NCBI RefSeq assembly: GCF_001500025.1
Contig: NZ_LQIW01000009.1
Location: forward strand, 33,780-97,779
Length of the DNA: 64,000 nt
Direction of reading: 5' to 3'
DNA from: Mycobacterium sp. IS-1590
GTDB taxonomy: Bacteria > Actinomycetota > Actinomycetes > Mycobacteriales > Mycobacteriaceae
The stretch's first letter is position 1, and the number at the start of each line of letters is the position of its first letter. The position numbers and the translations under genes are program-made. Below, piece by piece: positions 18,452 to 26,819 of the stretch. The notes under the pieces are model-generated. The model did not search any database and had not been told where the DNA came from. It was given only the letters and a program-made list of their open reading frames with translations.

Positions 18452-19606
18452 CTACATCGTCGCGGCGCTGGCCGGGCGGTGCACCAGGATGCGACCGGTC
18501 GACTCGAAGGACGTATCGCTGACCTGAAAGTGCGCCGAGGCGGTGAACGCATCACGCAGGTGCCGTTGCAGCGGAGCGTCGTCGTAGATCGCGCTGGCGC
18601 CCGCGAGGTCGTATACGGTACGTACGACATCGGTGGCTGTCCGGACGCTGTGGGTGGCCGCAAGGCGGAGCTGAATCCGATCATCGGCGGTGAGCGCATC
18701 GGCTTGGCTTGCCGTCCAAGCGTTCTCGATCGCCTGATAGAACAGTGCGCGGGCCGACCGCAAGGCCGCCTCCGCGGCGGCGACCGCACCCTGCACGGTC
18801 TGGCGCTCGGCGAGTGTGCGTGACGATCCGCCAACCTTCTTCGTAGTCGCCAAACCGATGAAGCCGTCGATCGCTGCGCGCGCGTTGCCGAGCGCCGCCG
18901 CGGCGATGCTGCACGCGAAGAACCCGAAGATCGGGAAGCGGTACAGCGCACGGTTGATCAGCGGCCCGTCGGTCAGGGAGAGCACCCGGTCGTCGGGCAC
19001 GAACACATCGGCTGCAACGGCGTCGTCGCTGCCGGTTCCGCGCAAGCCCAGAGTGTGCCAGGTATCGATGATCTCGAGATCCGCGACGGGGATGGCCACC
19101 ACCGAGTGCTCGGGACCCTCGTCGACGATGCATCCACCAAAGAACATGCCGGAGTGGTTGATTCCGCTGCAGAACTGCCACCGTCCGGTGACCTTCACCC
19201 CTCCGGGCACGCGTTGTGCCCTGCCTCGCGGTGCCCAGACACCAGCGGCGACGCCGATTCCGTTGCCGAAGAATGTGGTTCGGCTGCTCTCGGGCATATA
19301 CGCCTGCAGGAGGCTGCTTGCGGTCGCGATCGAGACGCACCATCCGACCGACGCATTGCCGCGAGCGATCGTTTCCGCGCACCGCAGCGACGTGCCGGGG
19401 TCGAGTTCGAGCCCGTCGGTCTCGATCGGTGCGCCCGCGCGCAGCAATCCGGACACGGCGAGTTCGGTGAGCACCTGGTTGGGTAGTCGCCGGTGGCAGT
19501 CGATGACGGCGGCCAAGCTCGCGGCAGTGTCGGCGATGCGTGTCGCGGTGACTTGCAGGTGCTCCGTACCGTTGGTGGGCAGCACTGCGGCATGGGTGTA
19601 GGTCAT
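18452..19606 (-). CDS. HsaA-like flavin-dependent monooxygenase / acyl-CoA dehydrogenase fold
   Basis: 384 aa. Acyl-CoA dehydrogenase-type layout: an all-helical N-terminus with LPNQVLTELAVSGLLRAGAP, a middle beta domain (GGVKVTGRWQFCSGINHSGMFFGGCIV, and WHTLGLRGTGSDDAVAADVFVPDDRV), and a C-terminal helical bundle. GLRGTGSDD and the lack of an acyl-CoA catalytic glutamate place it with class D flavin-dependent oxygenases such as HsaA. Those enzymes need a separate flavin reductase, which is not in this window. Its 3' end faces the acyltransferase gene. Confidence 0.85.
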   Translation of the reverse strand: MTYTHAAVLPTNGTEHLQVTATRIADTAASLAAVIDCHRRLPNQVLTELAVSGLLRAGAPIETDGLELDPGTSLRCAETIARGNASVGWCVSIATASSLLQAYMPESSRTTFFGNGIGVAAGVWAPRGRAQRVPGGVKVTGRWQFCSGINHSGMFFGGCIVDEGPEHSVVAIPVADLEIIDTWHTLGLRGTGSDDAVAADVFVPDDRVLSLTDGPLINRALYRFPIFGFFACSIAAAALGNARAAIDGFIGLATTKKVGGSSRTLAERQTVQGAVAAAEAALRSARALFYQAIENAWTASQADALTADDRIQLRLAATHSVRTATDVVRTVYDLAGASAIYDDAPLQRHLRDAFTASAHFQVSDTSFESTGRILVHRPASAATM

Positions 19607-19763
19607 CGGGGCCTCGCTGATCAGAAATATCGAGAACCGCCGAGGGGCGGTTCGCCAACTGGTTCATGCGTTGAACCACCAAACGCGCTTTGTCATCACT
19701 GGGCGGTCGGATGGCTCTGAGGACAACGACGACTGCGGACGCCGAATGGTTCGATCGAATAGT

Positions 19764-20501
19764 TCAGCTTTTTGCGGCGGCTCGTTCGGCCGCGTCGCGA
19801 ATCGACCCGCGCCATACCGGGCCGTGCCCGGGCAACAGCACCTCGGCGTCCAGCAGGCCGAGCGCGGACAGGCTGCGTACACAACCGTCCTGGTCGTGGT
19901 TGAAGAGCCCGGGCAAGAGCTGCGGCCCTCCGCGTGTCGACAGCGGGTGCCCGGTGACCAGCGCGTCGCCGCTCACCAGGACGCCGTCGACCAGAAATGA
20001 ACAGTGACCGCCGGTGTGGCCCGGTGTCGGAATGGCCATCGGCTTGCCGGGCAGAGTCGCCGCCACCTGCTCGGTCAGGGCCTGCGCGGTGGGTATGCCG
20101 TCGCGCACCATGGCGCCCTTGCGGGTGATCGCCACCGACCAGGTGAGATAGCGCGGCCGCCAGATGTGCTTGGCGATGTCGGCCGGAGAGGCTTGTTCGA
20201 GGTACTCCCGCTTGGCGTGGCCCACCTCGGCGGCGTGGCAGTAGACCGGAGTGCCGTATGACTTCGCGAACCAGATCGCCGAGCCGAAATGGTCGATGTG
20301 GGCATGGGTCAGCAGAATTGCGCGCAGATCGTCGACCCCGAAGCCGAGCTCGCGCAGCGATGCGAGCACGTCGTCGCGGCTGCCGGGGAACCCCGTGTCG
20401 ATCAACATGACGCCGGCCCCGTCGGCCACGAGAGTCCAGTTGACGAGCTCGGTGAACGCGAAATGGACGGTGTCGGTGATGGCGCTCAAGCGTGCTGCCA
20501 T
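19764..20501 (-). CDS. Metallo-beta-lactamase-fold hydrolase (Rv0406c-like)
   Basis: 245 aa. Metal-binding motifs are all present: THAHIDHFGS (HxHxDH), PGHTGGHCSF (third His), GDALVTGHP (bridging Asp) and LPGHGPVW (last His). There is no signal peptide. The family covers glyoxalase II-like and lactonase-like hydrolases, so the substrate cannot be told. Divergent from fgd1, as Rv0406c is from Rv0407 (from memory). Confidence 0.92.
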   Translation of the reverse strand: MAARLSAITDTVHFAFTELVNWTLVADGAGVMLIDTGFPGSRDDVLASLRELGFGVDDLRAILLTHAHIDHFGSAIWFAKSYGTPVYCHAAEVGHAKREYLEQASPADIAKHIWRPRYLTWSVAITRKGAMVRDGIPTAQALTEQVAATLPGKPMAIPTPGHTGGHCSFLVDGVLVSGDALVTGHPLSTRGGPQLLPGLFNHDQDGCVRSLSALGLLDAEVLLPGHGPVWRGSIRDAAERAAAKS

Positions 20502-20535
20502 GCCGCGAGTCTAGGCAAGGGAGTAGAAACGAGTC

Positions 20536-21558
20536 GTGGCTGAACTCAAACCTGGATTGAAACTGGGCTACAAGGCGTCGGCGGAGCAGTTCGCGCCGCG
20601 GGAACTGGTCGAGCTGGCCGTGGCGGCCGAAGAGCACGGCATGGACAGCGCGACCGTCAGCGATCACTTCCAGCCGTGGCGCCATGAGGGTGGCCACGCG
20701 CCGTTCTCGCTGGCGTGGATCACCGCGGTCGGGGAGCGCACCAAGAACCTCATCCTCGGGACGTCGGTGCTGACCCCGACGTTCCGGTACAACCCCGCGG
20801 TGATCGCACAGGCGTTCGCGACCATGAGCTGCCTGTATCCGAACCGGATCTTCCTCGGCGTGGGCACCGGGGAGGCGCTCAACGAGATCGCCACCGGCTA
20901 CGAGGGCGACTGGCCCGAGTTCAAGGAGCGCTTCGCTCGGCTGCGGGAGTCGGTCAGGCTGATGCGCGAGTTGTGGCTGGGTGACCGCGTCGACTTCGAC
21001 GGCGAGTTCTACCGCACGAAGGGCGCCTCGATCTACGACGTCCCCGAAGACGGCGTCCCGGTGTACATCGCCGCGGGCGGGCCGGTGGTCGCCAAGTACG
21101 CCGGCCGTGCCGGTGACGGGTTCATCTGCACCAGCGGCAAGGGGGAGGAGCTCTACAAGGACAAGCTGATCCCCGCGGTGCGCGAGGGTGCCGAGGCCGC
21201 CGGACGCGACCCCGACAGCATCGACCGGATGATCGAGATCAAGATCTCCTACGACACCGATCCCGAGTTGGCGTTGGAGAACACGAGGTTCTGGGCGCCG
21301 CTGTCGCTGACCGCCGAACAGAAACACTCCATCGACGATCCGATCGAGATGGAGAAGGCCGCCGACGAGCTGCCCATCGAGCAGGTCGCCAAGCGCTGGA
21401 TCGTCGCATCGGATCCCGACGAGGCCGTCGAGAAGGTCAAGGACTACGTCGACTGGGGGCTCAACCACCTGGTGTTCCACGCCCCAGGTCACGATCAGCG
21501 CCGGTTCCTCGAACTGTTCCAGCGAGATCTCGAGCCTCGTCTGCGTCGTCTGGGCTGA
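20536..21558 (+). CDS. fgd1: F420-dependent glucose-6-phosphate dehydrogenase
   Basis: 340 aa, luciferase-like fold. It oxidises glucose-6-phosphate to 6-phosphogluconolactone while reducing coenzyme F420, and is the main source of F420H2 in mycobacteria. The sequence is nearly collinear with my recollection of M. tuberculosis FGD1: [40 protein letters not shown] (Asp/His at the F420 and catalytic sites), [27 protein letters not shown] and [21 protein letters not shown] short extra segment (KPG) sits in the N-terminus. The GTG start has only a distant AAGGGAG. Confidence 0.97.
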   Translation: MAELKPGLKLGYKASAEQFAPRELVELAVAAEEHGMDSATVSDHFQPWRHEGGHAPFSLAWITAVGERTKNLILGTSVLTPTFRYNPAVIAQAFATMSCLYPNRIFLGVGTGEALNEIATGYEGDWPEFKERFARLRESVRLMRELWLGDRVDFDGEFYRTKGASIYDVPEDGVPVYIAAGGPVVAKYAGRAGDGFICTSGKGEELYKDKLIPAVREGAEAAGRDPDSIDRMIEIKISYDTDPELALENTRFWAPLSLTAEQKHSIDDPIEMEKAADELPIEQVAKRWIVASDPDEAVEKVKDYVDWGLNHLVFHAPGHDQRRFLELFQRDLEPRLRRLG

Positions 21559-21586
21559 TCCGGCGCGGCAGCGCACCCCGGCCAGG

Positions 21587-21592
21587 TACGAT
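21587..21592 (+). promoter_or_regulatory. -10 element of the polysaccharide operon, left arm
   Basis: TACGAT lies in the 75-base gap between fgd1 and the first glycosyltransferase, about 40 bases before its ATG. It suggests that the six-gene + strand arm has its own promoter instead of relying on fgd1 readthrough. Confidence 0.45.
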
Positions 21593-21633
21593 CAGGCCTC
21601 CATTGGGGATTCGATGCGTCGAGGGTGGAATGA

Positions 21634-22773
21634 ATGAGCGAATTTGGTTCGCTCGCCCACGATGAAACGACGTCATTGCGGTTGGCTTTTCTGACCGAGC
21701 TCTACTATCCGAGTGTCGGAGGCCAGGAGATCTTTTTCCAGGAACTGGCGGAGGCGATGGTCCGGCGGGGGCATTCGGTCGACGTCTTCTGTATCGGCCA
21801 CGTCGCCGGTCTACCCGACCGCGAGATCATCAACGGAGTGCATCTGCACCGAAAACCGAACAGCGGCCGCTACAAGAACCCGGTGGTGCCTGCGCTGCGC
21901 CGCGCCTGGTCGAACATCCTGGTGTACAGCGCATCTGTACGGCGCCTTTCGTCACGAGAGTCATACGACTTCTACCTGTTGAATCAGTGGCCGCTGATGC
22001 ATGTCGCCGCGCTTCCTCGGAAGGCGCGCGACCGCAGCGGGATCCATTGGTGCGAAATTCGCCAGGACCGAATCCTAAGGACCCTGCAGAAGGCATTGCC
22101 CCGGATGGTCCGGGCCAACTTTGCCGTCAGCGGAGCTGTCGCTACCGCGATCGAGAAGCAATCGGGCCAACGTCCGGTAGTTGTGCTGCCCAGCGGAATT
22201 CAGCTCGAGCGCTACCGGCGAGCGCCACGAACGGAACGGACAGGGGTCCTCTATGTCGGGCGCCTTGCGCCCCACAAGAACCTACCGCTGCTGATCGACG
22301 CGTTCGCGATCGCGGCCGAACGCGGCCTCGCCGGCGATCTGAATATCGCCGGTGACGGACCGGCACGCGGCGAGATCGAGGAGTATGCCCGCCGCTCGAA
22401 GGTTGGCGGACGGATACACGTACTCGGTCCGGTCAGCGAGGAGCAAAAGCTCGAGCTCCTGTCCACAGCGGTGATCTTCGCGATGCCGAGCCGCCGCGAA
22501 GGCTTCCCACGGGTGATCACTGAAGCGATGGCGAGTGGGCTGCCTGTGGTGACCGCCCGGTTCCCAGAGAACGGTGCGCAGAATGTGGTGGCCGAGTACA
22601 ACGCCGGAGTTGTGTGTGGCACCGAGCCGGCCGATTTCGCCGACGCGCTGCTCGCCGCCGAAAGTAAGTGGGACACTTTCTCGTCGGCGGGCCTGGTTGC
22701 TGCGCGGGACCTGGACTGGTCGGGCATCGCTATGACGCTCGAGAAGAGGGTGCGAGAGGTCAACGATCGTTGA
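21634..22773 (+). CDS. GT4-family glycosyltransferase
   Basis: 379 aa, GT-B fold. The N-terminal acceptor half starts LRLAFLTELYYPSVGGQEIFFQELAEAMVRRGHSVDVF, and the C-terminal donor half has VLYVGRLAPHKNLPLLIDAF and the EX7E motif region PSRREGFPRVITEAMASGLPVV. It transfers a sugar from a nucleotide donor (retaining) to a growing glycan on the cytoplasmic face. First gene of the polysaccharide left arm; ten bases separate it from the epimerase. Confidence 0.93.
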   Translation: MSEFGSLAHDETTSLRLAFLTELYYPSVGGQEIFFQELAEAMVRRGHSVDVFCIGHVAGLPDREIINGVHLHRKPNSGRYKNPVVPALRRAWSNILVYSASVRRLSSRESYDFYLLNQWPLMHVAALPRKARDRSGIHWCEIRQDRILRTLQKALPRMVRANFAVSGAVATAIEKQSGQRPVVVLPSGIQLERYRRAPRTERTGVLYVGRLAPHKNLPLLIDAFAIAAERGLAGDLNIAGDGPARGEIEEYARRSKVGGRIHVLGPVSEEQKLELLSTAVIFAMPSRREGFPRVITEAMASGLPVVTARFPENGAQNVVAEYNAGVVCGTEPADFADALLAAESKWDTFSSAGLVAARDLDWSGIAMTLEKRVREVNDR

Positions 22774-22783
22774 GGACAAGCCG

Positions 22784-23728
22784 ATGCGGATAGTCGTGAC
22801 TGGCGGGGCCGGTTTCGTCGGGCGTGAACTTGTGCGAAATCTAAGCGCTACGGCGGATGTTGTGGTCGCCGACCTGCTGCGTTACGGGGAGCCTGGAAAA
22901 TGGTTGAAGGACTTCGACTTCCGTCGGGTCGACATTCGCGATGCCGCGGCTATCAAGGCGCTGATCGATGATGTCCGGCCCGATGTCGTCGTTCATCTGG
23001 CTGCAATCCACTACATACCTGAATGCGACGCGGATCCGGTGAACGCCGTGGCCACCAATGTCGCAGGCACGGTGAACACCTTGGTGGCCTGCTCTCCGGG
23101 GACGCGCTTCGTGTTCGCGAGCAGCGGCGCGGTCTATCAACCCGACGACGCGCCGCACCGCGAGGACGAATCCGCCTTGGGACCGGCCGACATCTACGGC
23201 ATCACCAAGCTCCACGGTGAGGACTATGTGCAGATGTTCTCGCGGAATCGCGGATTGCCCAGCGTCATCGTCCGTCTGTTCAACGTCATCGGACCGGGTG
23301 AGACAAATCCACATCTGCTACCGACGGTCCTCACGCAGTTGCAGCGTGGTGTCAGCGCGATCGATCTGGGCAACACCTGGCCCAAGCGCGATTACATCGA
23401 CGTGCTCGACGCCGCGGAAGGCTTCGCGGCCGTCGCGCTCGGCGAGAATCCCGACGGCGTCGAGTGCGCGACGGTCAACCTCGCCAGTGGCCGGCAGTAC
23501 TCCGTCGACGAGATCTTGGCCAGGATGCGCGCGGTGCTGGGGCTGAATATCGAGGTGCGGCAGGATCCGCGGAGGATGCGGGCGGTCGATCGGCCGTTCC
23601 TCGGAGCGGACATCACGCGCATAAAGGAGCTGTTCGGATGGAGTCCCGCACACGGTTTGGACGAGACTCTCAAACGGACCTGGCCGGACCCGGACTTCTA
23701 CCCGGGCATGCAGGACCGGCTGAGCTGA
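22784..23728 (+). CDS. NAD-dependent nucleotide-sugar epimerase/dehydratase
   Basis: 314 aa extended SDR. NAD motif GGAGFVG at residues 7-13, then the catalytic strand FVFASSGAVYQ (Ser) and YGITKLHGE (YxxxK). The C-terminal substrate domain holds RLFNVIGPGETNPHLLPTVL and RDYIDVLDAAEGF, typical of GalE-like and related UDP/GDP-sugar enzymes. It likely makes an activated sugar for the polysaccharide. GAGGACAAG precedes the ATG; TGAATG links it to the next gene. The exact sugar cannot be read from the sequence. Confidence 0.93.
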   Translation: MRIVVTGGAGFVGRELVRNLSATADVVVADLLRYGEPGKWLKDFDFRRVDIRDAAAIKALIDDVRPDVVVHLAAIHYIPECDADPVNAVATNVAGTVNTLVACSPGTRFVFASSGAVYQPDDAPHREDESALGPADIYGITKLHGEDYVQMFSRNRGLPSVIVRLFNVIGPGETNPHLLPTVLTQLQRGVSAIDLGNTWPKRDYIDVLDAAEGFAAVALGENPDGVECATVNLASGRQYSVDEILARMRAVLGLNIEVRQDPRRMRAVDRPFLGADITRIKELFGWSPAHGLDETLKRTWPDPDFYPGMQDRLS

Positions 23729-24853
23729 ATGCGTCGAGATGTCGATTTGCTGTTCGACGCTCGGCATATACAGCAGAGTGGCATCGGCACCTACATCCGC
23801 ACGGAACTGCCGAACCTGGAGGAAGCTTTCGCGCGGCGAGGACTGCATCTCACCGTCTTGTGCGACGACTCCAACCGTCCCGATCTGCAGGATACGACAT
23901 CGGTGATCGTGGCCGATCCGCCCGCAGCGCCCATGTACTCGGTGCAGGAGCAGCGGGCATGGAGCAACGCCCTACGTATCGCCGAACCACGCGCAATGTG
24001 GGTGCCGCACTATCCGTTTCCGTTCGCGCTCTGGTGGCCTAGGCACCGTCGGGTCAAGTTGTACGTCACCGTGCACGACACACTGCACCTTCGCGAACGC
24101 GCCATCACCGGTCAGAACTGGGCTTTCCGCGCATACGCGCGGACGATGCTGAACGTCGACGCACGCCGATCGACGAGGATCTTCACCCCTTCTCGCAGTA
24201 CCGAAACCGCACTTGTGGCAGCGGTCCCGTCAGCGCGGGTGACGGTGACACCGTTGCCGATCGAGGATGCCTGGTTCGAGACCGCCGACCCCGCTCGATC
24301 GCCCGTTACTGGGCGCTATCTCCTCTACGTGGGAAACACCAAGTGGCACAAGAATGTGACCATGTTGATCAAGGCCTTCACCGAGGTGTCCGCTTCGATT
24401 CCCCACAAGCTCGTGATCGCTGGCGGCGGGGAGTCGGTGAAGAATTTCGACGATCGGATCGGGGCGCTGGCCGCGCGGGCCGACAAGGTGCAGATCGTCG
24501 GACGCATCGAGTTCGAGGCTCTACGAGCCCTCGTAGCGGGCGCCGATGTGCTCGTCATGCCTTCGCTGTACGAGGGTGTCGGGCTGCCGCCGCTCGAGGC
24601 GATGGCTTCCCATACGGCGGTACTCGTGTCGAGAATCCCGGCCCTCGAAGAGACTTGCGGCGACGGGGCCGAATACTTCGATCCCCACGATCACCACGAG
24701 TTGGCGCGACTCATCGGCACATACTGCACCGACAGTGCGGCACGCGCCGCTATGGAGGCGCGAGGGTGGTGGCATGTCACGCAGCGACAAGCGCGGACAA
24801 GACGCACTGCCGCAGCCGCGGCCGTCTGCGCTGATTTGGAGCCGACCCGATGA
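23729..24853 (+). CDS. GT4-family glycosyltransferase
   Basis: 374 aa. The N-terminus DVDLLFDARHIQQSGIGTYIRTELPNL is the G-x-G-rich start of mannosyltransferase-like GT4 enzymes. The donor half has LLYVGNTKWHKNVTMLIKAF and the EX7E motif MPSLYEGVGLPPLEAMASHTAVLVS. The last four bases overlap the GT2 start (ATGA), so expression is coupled. The linkage and the sugar are unknown. Confidence 0.93.
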   Translation: MRRDVDLLFDARHIQQSGIGTYIRTELPNLEEAFARRGLHLTVLCDDSNRPDLQDTTSVIVADPPAAPMYSVQEQRAWSNALRIAEPRAMWVPHYPFPFALWWPRHRRVKLYVTVHDTLHLRERAITGQNWAFRAYARTMLNVDARRSTRIFTPSRSTETALVAAVPSARVTVTPLPIEDAWFETADPARSPVTGRYLLYVGNTKWHKNVTMLIKAFTEVSASIPHKLVIAGGGESVKNFDDRIGALAARADKVQIVGRIEFEALRALVAGADVLVMPSLYEGVGLPPLEAMASHTAVLVSRIPALEETCGDGAEYFDPHDHHELARLIGTYCTDSAARAAMEARGWWHVTQRQARTRRTAAAAAVCADLEPTR

Positions 24854-25746
24854 CGACCCCCCGGGCAGTGCCGCCGACGTTCGGCGTCGCGGTGACTACG
24901 GTCGGCCGTTGGGACGATCTGAGGAATCTGCTCGGCGACTTGGCCGGGCAGTCGCTACCACCACGGGCCGTCGCGATCGCTCACCACGATGAGGGGGCCG
25001 CCGGTGAGTTGGACGAGCTGGTGCAGTCGTTCGCGGGCCGGCTGGTGATCGCCACGGTCGTGAGTCCCCGCGGCATATCCAACGGCCGCAATGCCGCGGC
25101 CGGCCTGCTCGGCGACGACATCGACTGGCTCTACTTCCCGAACGACACCAGTCGGATAGACGGCGATTTCTTGGAGCGCGTAGCGCAACGGCTGACCCCG
25201 GCCACGACGGTTTGCGCGGCTAAGCTGGTCGACCGAGAGGGCGCCAGGAATACCCTGCCTCCAGCTGGTTCTCAGTTGTCGCGGCGAAACGTGTGGGGAG
25301 CGATCGAACCGGCAACTCTGTTCAAGCGGCGGGATTTCATCGAGGTGGGAGGTTTTGATCCTGACATCGGATCGGGCGCGAGAACACCGTGGCAGGCGGG
25401 GGAGGGCACGGACTTGCTACTGAGGATGTCGACGTTGGACGGCTTCTCGATTGAGTGGCTGCCCGACATCGTCGTTCGGGCGCAGACGGAGTTTTCGCAT
25501 TTGACCCCTCACGAGCGCCGCCGCAAGATCCGGAACTACGGGCGCGGTACCGGCTACATATATCGCCGTTGGAAGTACCCGGCGTGGCAGCGATTTCGTC
25601 ACGTATTCGGCGCGCTCCTGGCCCCACTTCGTAAGCGTGGGAAATACCACTGGCAAGACGGCCTCGCTCTCGCGATAGGGCGGGCCGAGGGTGTCGTCGG
25701 GAGAGTGCCTCGAAGAACTGGTGATACCCGGGCGATTGTCCGATGA
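24850..25746 (+). CDS. GT2-family glycosyltransferase
   Basis: 298 aa, GT-A-like inverting enzyme. Seen are the N-terminal VAVTTVGRWDDLRNLLGDLAGQSLPP, the mid segment SPRGISNGRNAAAGLLGDDIDWLYFPNDTSR where a DxD-like metal site would be (PNDTS, a variant), and VGGFDPDIGSGARTPWQAGEGTDLLLRM. The GSGA...EGTD stretch resembles the GT2 acceptor site ED motif. No transmembrane helices, so it adds a residue on the cytoplasmic side. Overlaps both neighbours by four bases. Confidence 0.9.
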   Translation: MTTPRAVPPTFGVAVTTVGRWDDLRNLLGDLAGQSLPPRAVAIAHHDEGAAGELDELVQSFAGRLVIATVVSPRGISNGRNAAAGLLGDDIDWLYFPNDTSRIDGDFLERVAQRLTPATTVCAAKLVDREGARNTLPPAGSQLSRRNVWGAIEPATLFKRRDFIEVGGFDPDIGSGARTPWQAGEGTDLLLRMSTLDGFSIEWLPDIVVRAQTEFSHLTPHERRRKIRNYGRGTGYIYRRWKYPAWQRFRHVFGALLAPLRKRGKYHWQDGLALAIGRAEGVVGRVPRRTGDTRAIVR

Positions 25747-26819
25747 AAGCTCGCCACCAAGCCCGGCGCAGGAAGGTATTGCGGCTGCTTTCGCTGGCCG
25801 TCACTGGTTTCATGGTCCTCTCGTGCCAGTCATCGCCGAAACCCGTTCAAATCGGCATGACCGTCCATTCCCGGGGAGCCGACGCGGCCAACATCGAGCG
25901 TCAGTTCGACATCATGACCGACATGAACGTCAAGTGGGTCCGAGTAGACATTGGCTGGGCGTGGATTGAAACCGAACGTGGTCAGTTCGATTGGGCGTAC
26001 ACCGACAAAGTCGTCAGCGAAGCGACCGCCCACGGGATGAACGTTCTCGCTGTTCTCGCGACAACCCCTGCCTGGGCGCGTTCATCTGTACCCGGGCACT
26101 CAGGGATAAGCGCATACTCCAGACCGGTTCGCTTGTCGAGTCTCGCGGACTTCGCCCGGATCGCTGCCGAACGCTATGCACCACGCGGGGTGCATAGTTG
26201 GGAGATCTGGAATGAGCCGAATATGCGGAAGTTCTGGCCACCGCGTCCCGACGCGGGCGAGTATGGTGCCTTGTTCCGCGCGATTGCCGAAGTGATACGC
26301 AGTGTTGATCCAGCGGCCACGTTGCTGATCGGAGGGCTCTCTCCGAGGTACGACCTGTCCCCCACCGAGACGTCTCCGGTGGATTACCTTGAGCAGCTAT
26401 ACAGGAACGGATCGGCGCAACTCGCCGACGCGGTTGCGGCACATCCTTACAGTTTTCCCGCGATGCCGATGGAGAGCCCCCAGCGAATGATCGGCGGCTT
26501 CAAAGACTTACCTGCGCTGTATGACGTGATGGCAAAGCATGGAGACGGACGCAAAAAGATTTGGATCACCGAGTTCGGCGCGCCGACTGGTACCGGGCAG
26601 TACGCAGTATCGGAGAACGATCAGGCAGCCTCAATCGTGCAGGCGCGTGAGCAGCTTGAACGCTGGGACTGGTCGGGCCCTCTCATCTACTATGAATTGG
26701 TCGATGGTGGAACCGATCTCAATGAGCCGGAGGAGAACTTCGGTGTTCTCCGTGACAACCTTGAGCCCAAGCCGGCCGCGATCGCGTTGATGCGAGCCGC
26801 TTCAGGTACTCGTGAATGA
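25743..26819 (+). CDS. Clan GH-A glycosidase lipoprotein (PslG-like)
   Basis: 358 aa. A basic N-terminus followed by VTGFMVLSC gives a lipobox (LSC), so the protein should be lipid-anchored outside the membrane. The catalytic (beta/alpha)8 features are WEIWNEPN (acid/base Glu after Asn) and KIWITEFGAP (nucleophile Glu). The pattern VKWVRVDIGWAWIETERGQFDW is typical of GH39/GH5-like enzymes, including PslG, which trims the Psl polysaccharide in Pseudomonas. Its place inside the operon suggests it cuts or releases the polymer made here. Confidence 0.9.
   Translation: MKARHQARRRKVLRLLSLAVTGFMVLSCQSSPKPVQIGMTVHSRGADAANIERQFDIMTDMNVKWVRVDIGWAWIETERGQFDWAYTDKVVSEATAHGMNVLAVLATTPAWARSSVPGHSGISAYSRPVRLSSLADFARIAAERYAPRGVHSWEIWNEPNMRKFWPPRPDAGEYGALFRAIAEVIRSVDPAATLLIGGLSPRYDLSPTETSPVDYLEQLYRNGSAQLADAVAAHPYSFPAMPMESPQRMIGGFKDLPALYDVMAKHGDGRKKIWITEFGAPTGTGQYAVSENDQAASIVQAREQLERWDWSGPLIYYELVDGGTDLNEPEENFGVLRDNLEPKPAAIALMRAASGTRE

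Noticed and set aside
19696..21576. 626-aa open frame on - through fgd1 and the MBL gene
   Set aside because: It runs antisense to fgd1 and out of frame through the MBL hydrolase; low-complexity composition, no motif.
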